Made by a program: the position numbers and the translations under genes | Assembly: GCA_949358305.1 (NCBI GenBank) | Contig: OX442315.1 | Span: 498,001-558,000, forward strand | DNA length: 60,000 nucleotides | Direction of reading: 5' to 3' | From: Strigamia acuminata | Taxonomy: Eukaryota > Arthropoda > Chilopoda > Geophilomorpha > Linotaeniidae | In this document: positions 37,883-48,027 of the stretch, piece by piece | Numbering within the stretch: the stretch's first letter is position 1 | How the letters are laid out: each line of letters starts with the position of its first letter | Notes under the pieces: generated by a model | Told to the model about the DNA's origin: nothing | Databases searched by the model: none | Seen by the model: the letters and a program-made list of their open reading frames with translations, nothing else

Positions 37883-37982
37883 AACAAAATCGGCAAAGAC
37901 GGCGAAAAGAGGGAAACCTCAAGAGGGAGACGGAACGGTCCCAAAGACGAAAGACCGTCACCCCTCAAAAAGATCCGAGACG
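37883..37982 (+). pseudogene. Element Y Gag, last fragment and truncation point
   Basis: Continues the Y frame as a basic tail (KSAKTAKRGKPQEGDG). Around 37982 the sequence changes to T-rich leader resembling 15432-15567. No Y pol, 3' LTR or target duplication follows, so Y appears 3'-truncated. The exact junction is uncertain by some tens of bases. Confidence 0.5.
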
Positions 37983-38976
37983 AGAGTGATTTTCGCCGAC
38001 GATTTTCGCGTGTTTCATCGAGTTTTTGACTGTGCCATCCAGTATCTGCTTGTGTTTAGCAGTGTACGTGTTATACACACGATTGTGAGTACTTTTCATC
38101 ATGTTTTCCACGTTTTTCGGGCCGATTTTCGTTGTTTTTGCGCCATATGCCCGTGCGCTTCACGAGGATCTTCTCGCCGAATTTTAACGTGCTTTTCATC
38201 GAATTTAGTGCTTTTTCGTCGATTCTGTGTTGTGCCAGGGATTATTAGATTATTCCACTTGTTTCCACAAGTGTTGTGAGTACTTTTGGATTGATTTGTG
38301 TACTTTTTACGATGTTTTCGGGTCAATTTCGTCCCGCACACGTGTAGTGATGAGCGAACATTTCTATGATCGCCGTGTTTCCTGCTTCACATCGCTAATT
38401 TGCTTCATTTGAGCATTTTTCTGATTATTTTATATATTTTTCAGACATTTTCTGCATTTTTACGTGGAATTTTCGTCGATTTTCATCCAGAATTTTTCCG
38501 TACGACGTGTACGAAGCGGCAGACGTTTGCCAACCATTTTGCTGAGATTTTCAAGGATTTTCGTCGAGTATCCCAAGAGATTCTGCGAGATTCTCCTCAT
38601 TTTCTTCCTTATTTTTCGTGAAACTTTGTTAAATATTAAGTTTCGTAAAACTTTGTATAAGATTAAGGTTTTTGGTAGGGACCTGGTGTAGGATCCTGGA
38701 TTTGTATTTGTTAGTGGATTTAATTGCCCTAACAGATACAAATCTTTGCCTCGGTCATTGCACTTTGACCGTTGTATTAATTTGCCGTGCCCGACAGTGG
38801 AGTATCCGGGGGCCATAGGGCCATTATTTCCCGACAACTCCTAAACGGCCACTGTTTAGTTGGGTTGGCTAGCAACCTGAATAGCCCAATTCTGGTTTTC
38901 CGCCTCGAACAACGATACCGCGCGTTCTCCTGTCACCTCGACCAAACTTTTCGCAGAACCGCTCACTTATATCGTC
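37983..38976 (+). other. Copia-4 leader, second part
   Basis: T-rich leader up to the copia-4 gag ATG, matching in style the GATTTTCGCCGA-rich segment at 15432-15567. A stem of 15 bp with one mismatch (38699-38713 with 38730-38744) could be an RNA structure such as a packaging or dimer signal; that role is an inference. Confidence 0.55.
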
Positions 38977-40100
38977 ATGGCGGATTCCGGCAAATCTCAC
39001 CAATTTTCAATTCCACGACTGAACTCCGATAACTACGAATCTTGGTCCCGAAATATCCAATTCTTGCTCTTGGAAAAAGGAGTGGATGACTTCATCTCTG
39101 AGAATCCTCCAGTCAAAGACGAAGCCTGGGATCAGCCTCGAAAGCAGCTTCACGACGACCGTTCAAAGCGTGCAAAAGCCTTGCTTGGCTTGTTTGTCGA
39201 GTCCCAATATCAGGACATTGTTCTTGCTGCGGACTCCGCACGTGACGCCTGGGTAGCCTTGAAAGCGACATTTCAACCGACTTCTCTTGCCCGAATCGCT
39301 AAACTCCGCCGAGATTTTCTGATGATGCGTTTACTTCCGAATGAAGACATGTCGGTTTTCATTAGCCGTGTCACTAAAGCCCGTGCAGTTTTGAAGGACT
39401 TGGAAGTCACATTTTCGGATTCAGATGTCGCTTATCAACTTTTGGATTTGTTACCAGATTCGTACGAGGCGACCGTGCAAACAATTTATCATTGGTCCAA
39501 AGCGGATTTCACATTAAAGGGAGTCTCCGACCATCTTCTCTCCAAATTTAATCGTTTGAAGATGAAGAATGCAGATTCGGGGTCATCGACTAGTTTACAG
39601 TCAGCGAGTTCGTCTTCGAGTGCACCGACGAGAGTTTTCAAGCCCTTGACACAAATTCAGTGCTTTAATTGCAAGGAAATGGGACACTATGCGAACAAGT
39701 GCCCCAAACCTCGAGTCCAGGCCGTTGCCTCTTCCAACTCGTCTACCAATCGTGGTCGCCGATCTTCGTCTCGGAACCGCAAGAGTGGACGCGGTAATGC
39801 AACACCACCTGCCCCAAGTGCTCAAAGTGTTTCCAGTGCAAGGTCCGGTTTAGGTTTCTTTGCACGGTCAGAATCCAACGTCGCATCGACTTCGTCTTTG
39901 GAATGGCTAATTGATTCGGGTTCATCTGACCATGTGTGTTGCCGTCGTGATTCTTTTTCGACGTACAAGCCTGTTTCGAATTATTTCATCATTTTGGGTG
40001 AAGGCCGTTCACGAGTTGATGGTATAGGTGACGTGGTTTTGCGGATTGGTCGTGGTGGCGCGAAAGGAGAATTTCCCGTCACAATGCATAATGTTCTTCA
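38977..40100 (+). pseudogene. Copia-4 Gag and start of protease (interrupted)
   Basis: ATG 38977 opens a copia-type Gag: SDNYESWSRNIQFLL, LKATFQPTSLARIAKLRRDF and YEATVQTIYHW correspond to the UBN2-like region. A CCHC knuckle (CFNCKEMGHYANKC) and a Ser/Arg-rich linker follow, then a retropepsin with active site IDSGSSDHV. The gene is cut in the protease after TMHNVLH by copia-3 at the CTTCA duplication, and the frame continues at 47065. It resembles copia-3's Gag in layout, so the two are related lineages. Confidence 0.85.
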
Positions 40101-40565
40101 TGTTAGGTTGACGTTTTCCTGTTTGTCCTCGCATCCGCGTAGATTATCAGATTGCATATTGTGGTTAAATGCAATCAGTGTGTTGCCATGTTGATGTCCC
40201 GTATCGCAGTCGGTTGATTCTGATTTTTAATCCCAATGCTGGTTTTGTACCGCAACCGACTCCTATTACGTGACAACACACACAACCTGTCATCTGCTCA
40301 AATGAGCACTTATTGTTTATGTTGTTCTGTTTATTTTATCCATTAGTTTTGTCTTTCTGCAAAGAACAAGTCAGTGTATTGAAACAATGATTTGTTCTGT
40401 GTTTTCATTGTGTTTGAGATCGAGGGCGTTTAGCCTCGAACCGGGCTTTTATGTAACACACTTACTTTTGTAATAAAAGATGGCGGACGCGTGTCCGATT
40501 TATCCGCCCAGCCAAAACGATGTTTCGAGTTATTTCGACTGCGCACAGGCCATTGCAACTCTTCA
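40101..40565 (+). repeat. Copia-3 5' LTR
   Basis: 465 bp. AATAAAAGATGGCGGACGCG near 40473-40492 combines a possible polyadenylation hexamer with an AAGATGGCGG box. Confidence 0.95.
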
Positions 40566-40568
40566 AAG

Positions 40569-40580
40569 TGGTAGCAGAGG
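40569..40580 (+). promoter_or_regulatory. Copia-3 tRNA-iMet primer-binding site
   Basis: TGGTAGCAGAGG, three bases after the LTR, complements the initiator tRNA-Met 3' end. Confidence 0.85.
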
Positions 40581-41693
40581 GTAAAAACGATCTGGCAACG
40601 ACGTTTTTGGAGAAGAAACGGCCATTTTGCGACTACGAGAAGTCGCCGAGTGTGCGCCCGCCCAGCTCGTCGTAAAAACGAGTGTTTGGTGCGGATTTCA
40701 ACGCAGAATCGTCGCGACAACGTGTGCGGACGATTCCTTGGCATCGGCGGAGCATCTACGGACAATTTCGTCGCGGATTAGTGTTTTTTTTCGTCGTCTC
40801 GACGTCGTGCAAATAAACGACGGTCGAGATTTGTGTTTTCTGGATTCTACGAGTGGCTGCGAATGCCAGCGCTTCGTGGGATTTTTCAACAGTGTTGTGT
40901 GGTCAATTACACCCACAACAGGATCTTTTTCGACGGTAGGAACTTTATTTGTCGTTTTTGTGCGAAATAAGCACGTTTGGACGCCATCACGGAAGATTTT
41001 CGCGACGGCGGCCATTTTCTTTTTGGATTTATCGTCGCGAACGACGATTTTGACAGCATACAGAGAGGTCTGTAGCCACCGAGAAGTCCTGCACACGATA
41101 AGCGTGTGTGCAGGCATTATTTTCCGTGATTTGAACCCCGGAGTTCACCTCACGAAGGCGCGGACGAGCGCGACGTTGATTTTCCCGCGATCGCACGGAA
41201 GTGTGCACGCGGACGGCACAACAGCCCATTTTCCGTGCGTACGACGACGTGGGAGCAACGTTTCGTCCTTGAAGGATCATATTGCGACGCCTTGCACCCG
41301 CAATTCGCCGCAACTTTACCATCTTAACACCGAAAAAGTGTATTTTTTGATTTATTTATTACCTCGTGAAACTTTGTATAGTTTTAAGGATTTTGTTTTT
41401 TCCCTTGTTAGAATCGGTGCTACCCTACGTCCAGTCGGGCACGTAGCACTGTATTCTTGGCTAGGCTTATCCACGGCCACCCAACCATCCCGCGGGCCCC
41501 AGGAGGCGCGAACGGAAGAGTTGGGGGATTGCTAGTCAAGGTTTTCCAATCTCACTTATTGAGATTCCCCGGGTTGTGTGCATTATTCGCCTTCACTTTT
41601 GGGGGAATTGTGCATCCGTGCGACGAATTTTTACGTGATTTGTGTGATTTGTGCTTCGCTTTTTCACCGGATTTCGTCGAAAATTTTCCCGAA
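40581..41693 (+). other. Copia-3 leader
   Basis: GC-richer leader of about 1.1 kb. Open frames within it (including the upstream extension of the pol frame to 41457) show no conserved domain and are taken as non-coding. The stretch GTGAAACTTTGTATAGTTTT near 41367 resembles the copia-4 leader near 38620-38665. Confidence 0.65.
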
Positions 41694-44600
41694 ATGGCGT
41701 CCTATGACCGCCATGATGATTATAAGGATGTGAAAAAGTTGGACGGAACCAACTACCCGACTTGGAGCATACAAGTCCAGCTCCTTCTCCAATCGTACGG
41801 AGTTTGGGGCCACGTGACCGGCAAGACGAAAGAGCCGCCGGCCGGATCACCGTTTCGAGAGACAAGGGATTTTGAGAAAGGCGAAGAAAGGGCTCGCTCC
41901 ACCATTTGTTTGGCTTGCGGCGAGGCCCAACAGGTCGTGGCGGTCGCCCAGGCCACTGCTAAAGAGGTGTGGGAGGCACTGAAAGCTGCCTACCAGCCCA
42001 CGACCCGGGCACGTAAAGCCCGTCTTCGCAGGGAATTTTTGGACATGCGGTTGCATGAAAACGAAGAGATGTTTGTTTTCACCGCACGTGTTGACCGGAA
42101 AGTAGTACAGCTTGCAGATGTCAAGATTCAAATTTCTGATGAGTTTCACGCCTTTCAATATCTTGACCTGCTGCCACCCCAATACGAACCGGTCAAGCAG
42201 ACGGTTTATCACTGGGGTGACACAGAGTTCACGGCAGCAGCGGTCAAGGAACGCCTGGTAGGCGAATACAACCGCCTACATGTAACAACCGACGAGTTTG
42301 GCGTGCCTTCCAAGGCGCCATTGGAGAACACTGGTGCCTTCTTTAACCAAGGCGGAAGACAACGCGGACGTGGTGGAAATGCACCCGGCGGCCCACGCAT
42401 CTGTTTTACTTGCGGTGGGACGGGCCACTTCGCCCGCGAATGCCCTACTCCGCCGAAACAGCAATTTCCTGCAAAAGGGAACCAAACTGGACAGTTTAGA
42501 GGCAACCCACGTGGAAAGGGGCGTGGAGGGGGCCAACAAAAGGCCGCTGTCACTCAGGCTGACATATTTAGTGACTCTCCAGTTTCTTATTACTCAGCGG
42601 CGGTTTGGCTTCAACAACAACCCCCTGTGCCGGCTTCCCACGTGTCTCACGCGAATTATGATTCGCAATGGTACGTCGACACAGGGGCGACGGACCATTT
42701 CTCCTTCAACAAAGACTGGTTCTCCGACTTCAAGCCATTAACTGGCCACGTGCAACAGGGAGAAGGAAAGTCGAGAATCGAAGGAATAGGAAATGTGACA
42801 TTGACATCGATTTACGGAACCCGCACCCGTGCACTTACATTGCAAAATGTATTTTATGCACCCAACTTTAGGAAGAATTTGATTTCGTTGGGTCGCACGG
42901 ATGAAGCTGGGGCAACGACCATGATTAAAAATGGCAAAATGGTTATTTATAACGACAAAATTGATGACCCTTCCATCACTGCGGAACGCACGAGTGATCG
43001 GATGTATAAGGTCAATTGTCGTATTTCTCCTGTGAACACTGCCGCATTACCTGCGCAACAGGCTGCGACAGTGTCTTCTAGTCCGCTTATAAAAGGCGAT
43101 GAAGTTGTAAATTCGATACTAACATACCCTAGTTTTAAGGACGCATTAACCCAAAATTCGAGTGAGTCAGGGAAACCTGCACCAGCGATAAAGGGGCAAG
43201 CGAGTGTTGCGAACAACGCGCCTGCGAAAGTTATGACTAATGCGCAAGCGAATGTTTCAAATAAAATCAAGGCAAAGACTGCCAATGCCTCTAAGGAGGC
43301 AAGTTCAATTGTGCAGAACAAAGCAGACAAAGCAGAGAATGGGAACAATTCTACTAATGGGGTTAAAACTTTTGACAAGAAAGACAAGGCCCAAACTATG
43401 GACATTTGGCACTCCCGCTTAGGGCATTTAAATGCAAAGGGAATTGCGGGTTTAGAAAAGTCAACTGATGTTTTTGGGCTGAAACTCTCGAATAAGGAGT
43501 TGTCGACGTGTGACTTTTGCGCCAGGGCGAAGAGCACACGTGCTAGTTTTCCCCCAATAATTGGAATCACGACAAAAAGTATTTTGGAAATAGTGCACTT
43601 AGACGTGTGGGGCCCCGCTCCAGTTCAAACATTGGGTGGGGCATACTATTATCTCATTCTCATCGATGATTTTTCCCGCTTTATGTGGATAATTATCATG
43701 AAACGGAAAAGTGACGTTTTAGGACATTTCAAGCGGTGGCTACTTGAAGTTGAGCGAACGACCTCTAAGAAGGTAAAGGCCATAAAAACCGATAATGGAG
43801 GGGAGTTCATATCTAGACAATGGGACGCTTATGTGGCGACAATTGGGCTTAAGTGTATGAGGACTAATGCATACAGCCCAGAAATGAATTCGGTCGCCGA
43901 ACGGGCGAACCGTACCATTCTTAATGGTACTCGGGCACTTCTTTTTGAGAACAAATTTCCCGCCACTTTATGGGCAGAGCTTGCCGTTTCAGTTGTATAT
44001 CTGAAAAACCGTTTTCCACATACGGGAATTGGGGGAGAAACACCTTATTCTGTGTTTTATGATAAGAAATTGTCCCTTCGCCATGTCAAGTGCATTGGCT
44101 CATTGACTTATGTCCATATCCCATCTCAGACTCGGGGTGGGAAATTACAAGACAGGGCATGGGCTGGGGCATTAATTGGATACGCCGCTTCTACACGCGG
44201 CTATAGAATTTGGGATCCGAATAAAAATCAGGTGTTTTTGTCTAAACACGTCAAAATTTTTGAAAACAATTTCTGGTTTGAATTAGGGACGGCCACGTCG
44301 CCCGAATTGGAGAATGACTTTGATACTTCGAGTTCGGACTCGTTCAATGGGTCATTTTCTGACGACGACAGTGTTGCTGGCGACCCGATAATTCAGGTGG
44401 CTCCGGGGATCCCGGAGGTCCTAGAAGTTCCGGAGATTCCGGAACCCCCTCCTGCGATACAGGAAGTTCCACAACCTGTTCCGCAGCAAAAAGTGAAACC
44501 CGCATTGCCCACGACCCCAAAGCCTACTCTTAGACCTGAATTGAGGCCAGTCGCTAAACAGGCAGCTCAGCAACCCCCACTCATGCCCGTTGAGGGGAAC

Positions 44601-46577
44601 CCTATTCTTGGGGACGGGGATACAGGGGATGAGCCTGTTGAAGAAATTGGTGGGGCGAAGGGGGATGATGGGAATTACTTCAACATCTATCCTGACAATG
44701 ATGGGGAACCTGAAATTCCTCCTGGGATTCAAACACGGCGTGGATCACGATCAAGGAAAAAGCAAGGGAACGTGATGTTACATCCGGAACTACTGCCGTT
44801 AAATATGGCGGAATGGGAACGACGCGCGTCCGTCCGTAAAGACGGAGCGACGGCGGGACAAATAGATGTTGTTTACATCACGCCCTTGAAGGACAAGATA
44901 AGAAGTCGAGTTGATATCGCACGGTGGTGCGATGAAGAAGGGTACGCATATGATGCGACCTTATTTGACTTTAAGACATTAGAGGGGGACGGTGAACCGT
45001 TAGGGTTTGCAGGTTTCTGTGCCGTCGAGCCAGAAACCTACGAAGAAGCCATGTACCACATCAAGCGTCCTGATTGGATAAAAGCCATGAGAGAGGAAAT
45101 TGATGTGTTCGATGAAAGAACGGTTTACAAGGAAGTTGACAAAACAACTTTAGATGAGGGTACGACTCTCTTGGGATCGAAATGGATATACAAAATGAAG
45201 CGCGACCACACGGGTGTTATCCAACGCTACCGAGCCCGACTCGTCGCACAGGGCTTTAAGCAAAAGCCCGGAGTTGACTTTACGGAGGTGTTCTCCCCCG
45301 TCGTCAACTTCGTGCTAGTGATAGTGTTCTTTTGCACTTTGGTGATACTCAAGGGATGGCGGGATTTACACCTGGATATCAAGGTCGCGTACCTTTACGG
45401 GGACCTCGATACGGTACAGTACATGGAGATCCCCAAGGGATATCGTACCGCCCATAATAAGCATAAATGCTGGATGCTTTTAAAAGCACTTTATGGATTA
45501 CACCAGTCCGGTCGTATGTGGTACCAGGTCCTCCACATACGACTACTTGAATTGGGCTTTCAACCGTTGTTGGGTTTAAACTGTGTCTATGCCCTAGACA
45601 ACGACGCGATAGTCATCTTCTACGTGGACGATATCGTGCTATTCTCGAAGGATGACTATGTGGAACAATGCGTTTTGAAGTGGTTACGGGAATCGTTTGA
45701 AGTAGTGAGTCTGGGACCCGTAACTTTACTTTTAGGAATCGAGTTTGATAGGTCCGGGGGCATGATTAAAATCCACCAACGGAAATATATTGAAAAGCTT
45801 TGTAAAGCGTACGGGATTGACTCGTGCCATCGAGTAAAGGTTCCAGTAACCCCGGGAACCATGATTCAAGGTGTAAGAACCGGAGAAAAAGTCGACACCT
45901 CATTCCCGTACAGATCTCTGGTCGGAAGTCTGTTGTTCATCGCCAGCCGAACCAGACCCGACATACTGTTTTCAGTAATAGTGCTTTCCCAGTATAACGA
46001 GACGCATTCGACGCGCCATGTCAATATGTTACTGCAGGTCCTGCGATATTTGGCCACCACGTCGAACTATTCGATCAACTTATCGAACTGTAAAAACGAG
46101 AATTTGACAGTTTACACCGACGCGTCGTTTGCCCTGGACCAAGACAGACGACGAAGCTTTGGGGGACATATTGTCTATATGGGTGGCATTCCCATCTCGT
46201 GGAATTGCCACAAACAATCGATGACCTCCCTGTCGATCATGGAGAGCGAATTTCTCGCCGTGGTCGATGGGGTGAAAGAAGTTATTTGGCTCGAGCGCCT
46301 TTACGATGCAAAGATAATGTTTTGTCTCGAGCGAAATACGCCCTGCGTTTTTGCGGATAGCCAGCCGGCTATCCAATACTGTAAGAATAGGATCGAGAAC
46401 AGGGCAAACAAACATATAGACGTGAAGCTCCATTTCGTTAGAGATTGGTTTGAGAAAGGGACGTTTTCAATCGAGCATGTTTCCGGCGAATTAAATGTCG
46501 CGGATATTCTGACGAAATGGTTAGCTAAATCTAGATTGAACGCGCTATGCGAATACATCTTTGTAATTGACAAATAG
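41694..46577 (+). CDS. Copia-3 Gag-Pol polyprotein
   Basis: ATG 41694 (MASYDRHDDYKDVKK) is chosen because copia-type Gag homology starts there; the frame gives 1627 residues. Order: Gag (LDGTNYPTWSIQVQLLL), CCHC knuckle (CFTCGGTGHFAREC), retropepsin (YVDTGATDHF), pre-integrase finger (IWHSRLGHL, CDFCARAK), and integrase with its triad in HLDVWGP, KTDNGGEF and VAERANR. A Pro/Glu-rich linker leads to RT with YVDD at about residue 1310, and RNase H (YTDASFALD, MESEFLAVV, FADSQPAI). The protein ends NVADILTKWLA and a short tail. It has no stop or frameshift and all catalytic residues are present, so it is probably active or was so very recently. It is one continuous frame, unlike gypsy-A. Confidence 0.95.
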   Translation: MASYDRHDDYKDVKKLDGTNYPTWSIQVQLLLQSYGVWGHVTGKTKEPPAGSPFRETRDFEKGEERARSTICLACGEAQQVVAVAQATAKEVWEALKAAYQPTTRARKARLRREFLDMRLHENEEMFVFTARVDRKVVQLADVKIQISDEFHAFQYLDLLPPQYEPVKQTVYHWGDTEFTAAAVKERLVGEYNRLHVTTDEFGVPSKAPLENTGAFFNQGGRQRGRGGNAPGGPRICFTCGGTGHFARECPTPPKQQFPAKGNQTGQFRGNPRGKGRGGGQQKAAVTQADIFSDSPVSYYSAAVWLQQQPPVPASHVSHANYDSQWYVDTGATDHFSFNKDWFSDFKPLTGHVQQGEGKSRIEGIGNVTLTSIYGTRTRALTLQNVFYAPNFRKNLISLGRTDEAGATTMIKNGKMVIYNDKIDDPSITAERTSDRMYKVNCRISPVNTAALPAQQAATVSSSPLIKGDEVVNSILTYPSFKDALTQNSSESGKPAPAIKGQASVANNAPAKVMTNAQANVSNKIKAKTANASKEASSIVQNKADKAENGNNSTNGVKTFDKKDKAQTMDIWHSRLGHLNAKGIAGLEKSTDVFGLKLSNKELSTCDFCARAKSTRASFPPIIGITTKSILEIVHLDVWGPAPVQTLGGAYYYLILIDDFSRFMWIIIMKRKSDVLGHFKRWLLEVERTTSKKVKAIKTDNGGEFISRQWDAYVATIGLKCMRTNAYSPEMNSVAERANRTILNGTRALLFENKFPATLWAELAVSVVYLKNRFPHTGIGGETPYSVFYDKKLSLRHVKCIGSLTYVHIPSQTRGGKLQDRAWAGALIGYAASTRGYRIWDPNKNQVFLSKHVKIFENNFWFELGTATSPELENDFDTSSSDSFNGSFSDDDSVAGDPIIQVAPGIPEVLEVPEIPEPPPAIQEVPQPVPQQKVKPALPTTPKPTLRPELRPVAKQAAQQPPLMPVEGNPILGDGDTGDEPVEEIGGAKGDDGNYFNIYPDNDGEPEIPPGIQTRRGSRSRKKQGNVMLHPELLPLNMAEWERRASVRKDGATAGQIDVVYITPLKDKIRSRVDIARWCDEEGYAYDATLFDFKTLEGDGEPLGFAGFCAVEPETYEEAMYHIKRPDWIKAMREEIDVFDERTVYKEVDKTTLDEGTTLLGSKWIYKMKRDHTGVIQRYRARLVAQGFKQKPGVDFTEVFSPVVNFVLVIVFFCTLVILKGWRDLHLDIKVAYLYGDLDTVQYMEIPKGYRTAHNKHKCWMLLKALYGLHQSGRMWYQVLHIRLLELGFQPLLGLNCVYALDNDAIVIFYVDDIVLFSKDDYVEQCVLKWLRESFEVVSLGPVTLLLGIEFDRSGGMIKIHQRKYIEKLCKAYGIDSCHRVKVPVTPGTMIQGVRTGEKVDTSFPYRSLVGSLLFIASRTRPDILFSVIVLSQYNETHSTRHVNMLLQVLRYLATTSNYSINLSNCKNENLTVYTDASFALDQDRRRSFGGHIVYMGGIPISWNCHKQSMTSLSIMESEFLAVVDGVKEVIWLERLYDAKIMFCLERNTPCVFADSQPAIQYCKNRIENRANKHIDVKLHFVRDWFEKGTFSIEHVSGELNVADILTKWLAKSRLNALCEYIFVIDK

Positions 46578-46594
46578 CTAAACGAAGGGGGATT
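46578..46594 (+). promoter_or_regulatory. Copia-3 polypurine tract
   Basis: AAACGAAGGGGGATT sits directly before the 3' LTR, the usual plus-strand primer position. Confidence 0.8.
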
Positions 46595-47059
46595 TGTTAG
46601 GTTGACGTTTTCCTGTTTGTCCTCGCATCCGCGTAGATTATCAGATTGCATATTGTGGTTAAATGCAATCAGTGTGTTGCCATGTTGATGTCCCGTATCG
46701 CAGTCGGTTGATTCTGATTTTTAATCCCAATGCTGGTTTTGTATCGCAACCGACTCCTATTACGTGACAACACACACAACCTGTCATCTGCTCAAATGAG
46801 CACTTATTGTTTATGTTGTTCTGTTTATTTTATCCATTAGTTTTGTCTTTCTGCAAAGAACAAGTCAGTGTATTGAAACAATGATTTGTTCTGTGTTTTC
46901 ATTGTGTTTGAGATCGAGGGCGTTTAGCCTCGAACCGGGCTTTTATGTAACACACTTACTTTTGTAATAAAAGATGGCGGACGCGTGTCCGATTTATCCG
47001 CCCAGCCAAAACGATGTTTCGAGTTATTTCGACTGCGCACAGGCCATTGCAACTCTTCA
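46595..47059 (+). repeat. Copia-3 3' LTR
   Basis: 465-bp partner of 40101-40565. Followed by the CTTCA duplication and resumed copia-4 protease sequence. Confidence 0.95.
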
Positions 47060-47064
47060 CTTCA

Positions 47065-47274
47065 TGCCCCCGCTTTTTCGCGTAATTTAGTCAGTTTGTC
47101 AAAAATTGATCGCGCCGGACTACATTTTGTGGCTTCAAATGGTTTAATGACCATTTTTGATCTGTCCGACAAAGCTAAACAATTTCTTTTGCATGCCAAA
47201 CTGAAGGATGATTTATATTTCCTTCAGCATGTCTTGCCCGCAGATTCTACATCTGCGCCGCTTCCTGCGCTTAC
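47065..47274 (+). pseudogene. Copia-4 protease, continued and cut off
   Basis: Resumes in frame as APAFSRNLVSLSKIDRAG, the conserved C-terminal part of copia proteases, then FDLSDKAKQFLLHAKLKDD. It ends at 47274 where the copia-5 LTR begins. The rest of copia-4 would lie beyond copia-5, outside the window. Confidence 0.75.
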
Positions 47275-47820
47275 TGTAGGTCGGTAGCAGAGGAAAACGA
47301 CCAAGAATCACTCGAAACGTCGAGTGAAACACGGCGAAAACGTCGCAAAGGCGTCGCACTACTCGTGCGAACGTGTGGGCGACGTCGACGACGGAAAACG
47401 AATTGAACGGCCGCGCAAACGCGCTTATATGCCGTGCAATAAACAAAGCAATGTTTAAAAACATAAAAAGAAGTTTACTAAACCAAAATACTTACAAATG
47501 AAGTCATTACAAAGTGAAAAACGAGAGGCGAGAGCCAAAACGATGGTCGCCGCCATCTTGGAAGGTGAAAAAAAGCAGTAACGACACCTGGTGTCGTGAA
47601 AACGAATTATATAATCAAACAAAGCTTGAATTAAGAGAAAACACTGGACACAGCATGATACTGTGTGTTAAATAGTAATAAACAAATGTAAAATATCTAA
47701 ATAAACAAATATCATCGGATATAAATAAGTACGGGATAAATACATCGAGATTAGATAATTAAACAATAAGAATGTGATTTTATGTCACATCGACACAACT
47801 GGCGGTCCAATAGACCAACA
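47275..47820 (-). repeat. Copia-5 3' LTR
   Basis: On plus it runs TGTAGGTC...GACCAACA, an inverted-repeat pair with one mismatch (546 bp). A minus-strand polypurine tract (AAAGGGGGAAT, 47821-47831) abuts it. TATA-like GCATATAAGC (sense) and a CCAAGATGGCGGC box (47549-47561) are present. The second LTR is outside the window, so the left end rests on the terminal repeats only. Confidence 0.65.
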
Positions 47821-47831
47821 ATTCCCCCTTT

Positions 47832-48027
47832 CGATGGAGATAGAATCAGGGGAAAAGAAAAACAGTTACTGGAGTTACAGTAGATAAAGATAATCGAAAA
47901 TAAACAATAAAGTTGAATCGCCGAGCCGGGTACTGTTATTGAAAACGCCACGTAGGCCCGAATATTCCCGCAGAAACTTGGCGATCCTCAAAGTCGGGTA
48001 AATAACGAAAGAATGTCACGATAAAGT
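47832..48027 (-). other. Copia-5 3' untranslated region
   Basis: Short AT-rich stretch between the pol stop and the polypurine tract. No gene seen. Confidence 0.6.

Larger units (their letters stand above)
40101..47059 (+). mobile_element. Copia-3: intact Ty1/copia retrotransposon
   Basis: 465-bp LTRs (40101-40565 and 46595-47059) start TGTTAGG and end CTCTTCA, with one difference noticed (near 40248). They are flanked by the perfect duplication CTTCA (40096-40100 and 47060-47064). An iMet primer site, a leader of about 1.1 kb, one uninterrupted Gag-Pol frame and a polypurine tract are all present. It is inserted in copia-4's protease. Confidence 0.95.

Noticed and set aside
37986-38279. 97-codon continuation of the element Y frame
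   Set aside because: Composition changes to Phe/Ser/Arg-rich typical of the T-rich copia-4 leader; no Gag-like character.
40627-41535. 302-codon plus frame in the copia-3 leader
   Set aside because: No conserved domain; it overlaps the primer-to-gag leader and looks like chance in GC-rich sequence.
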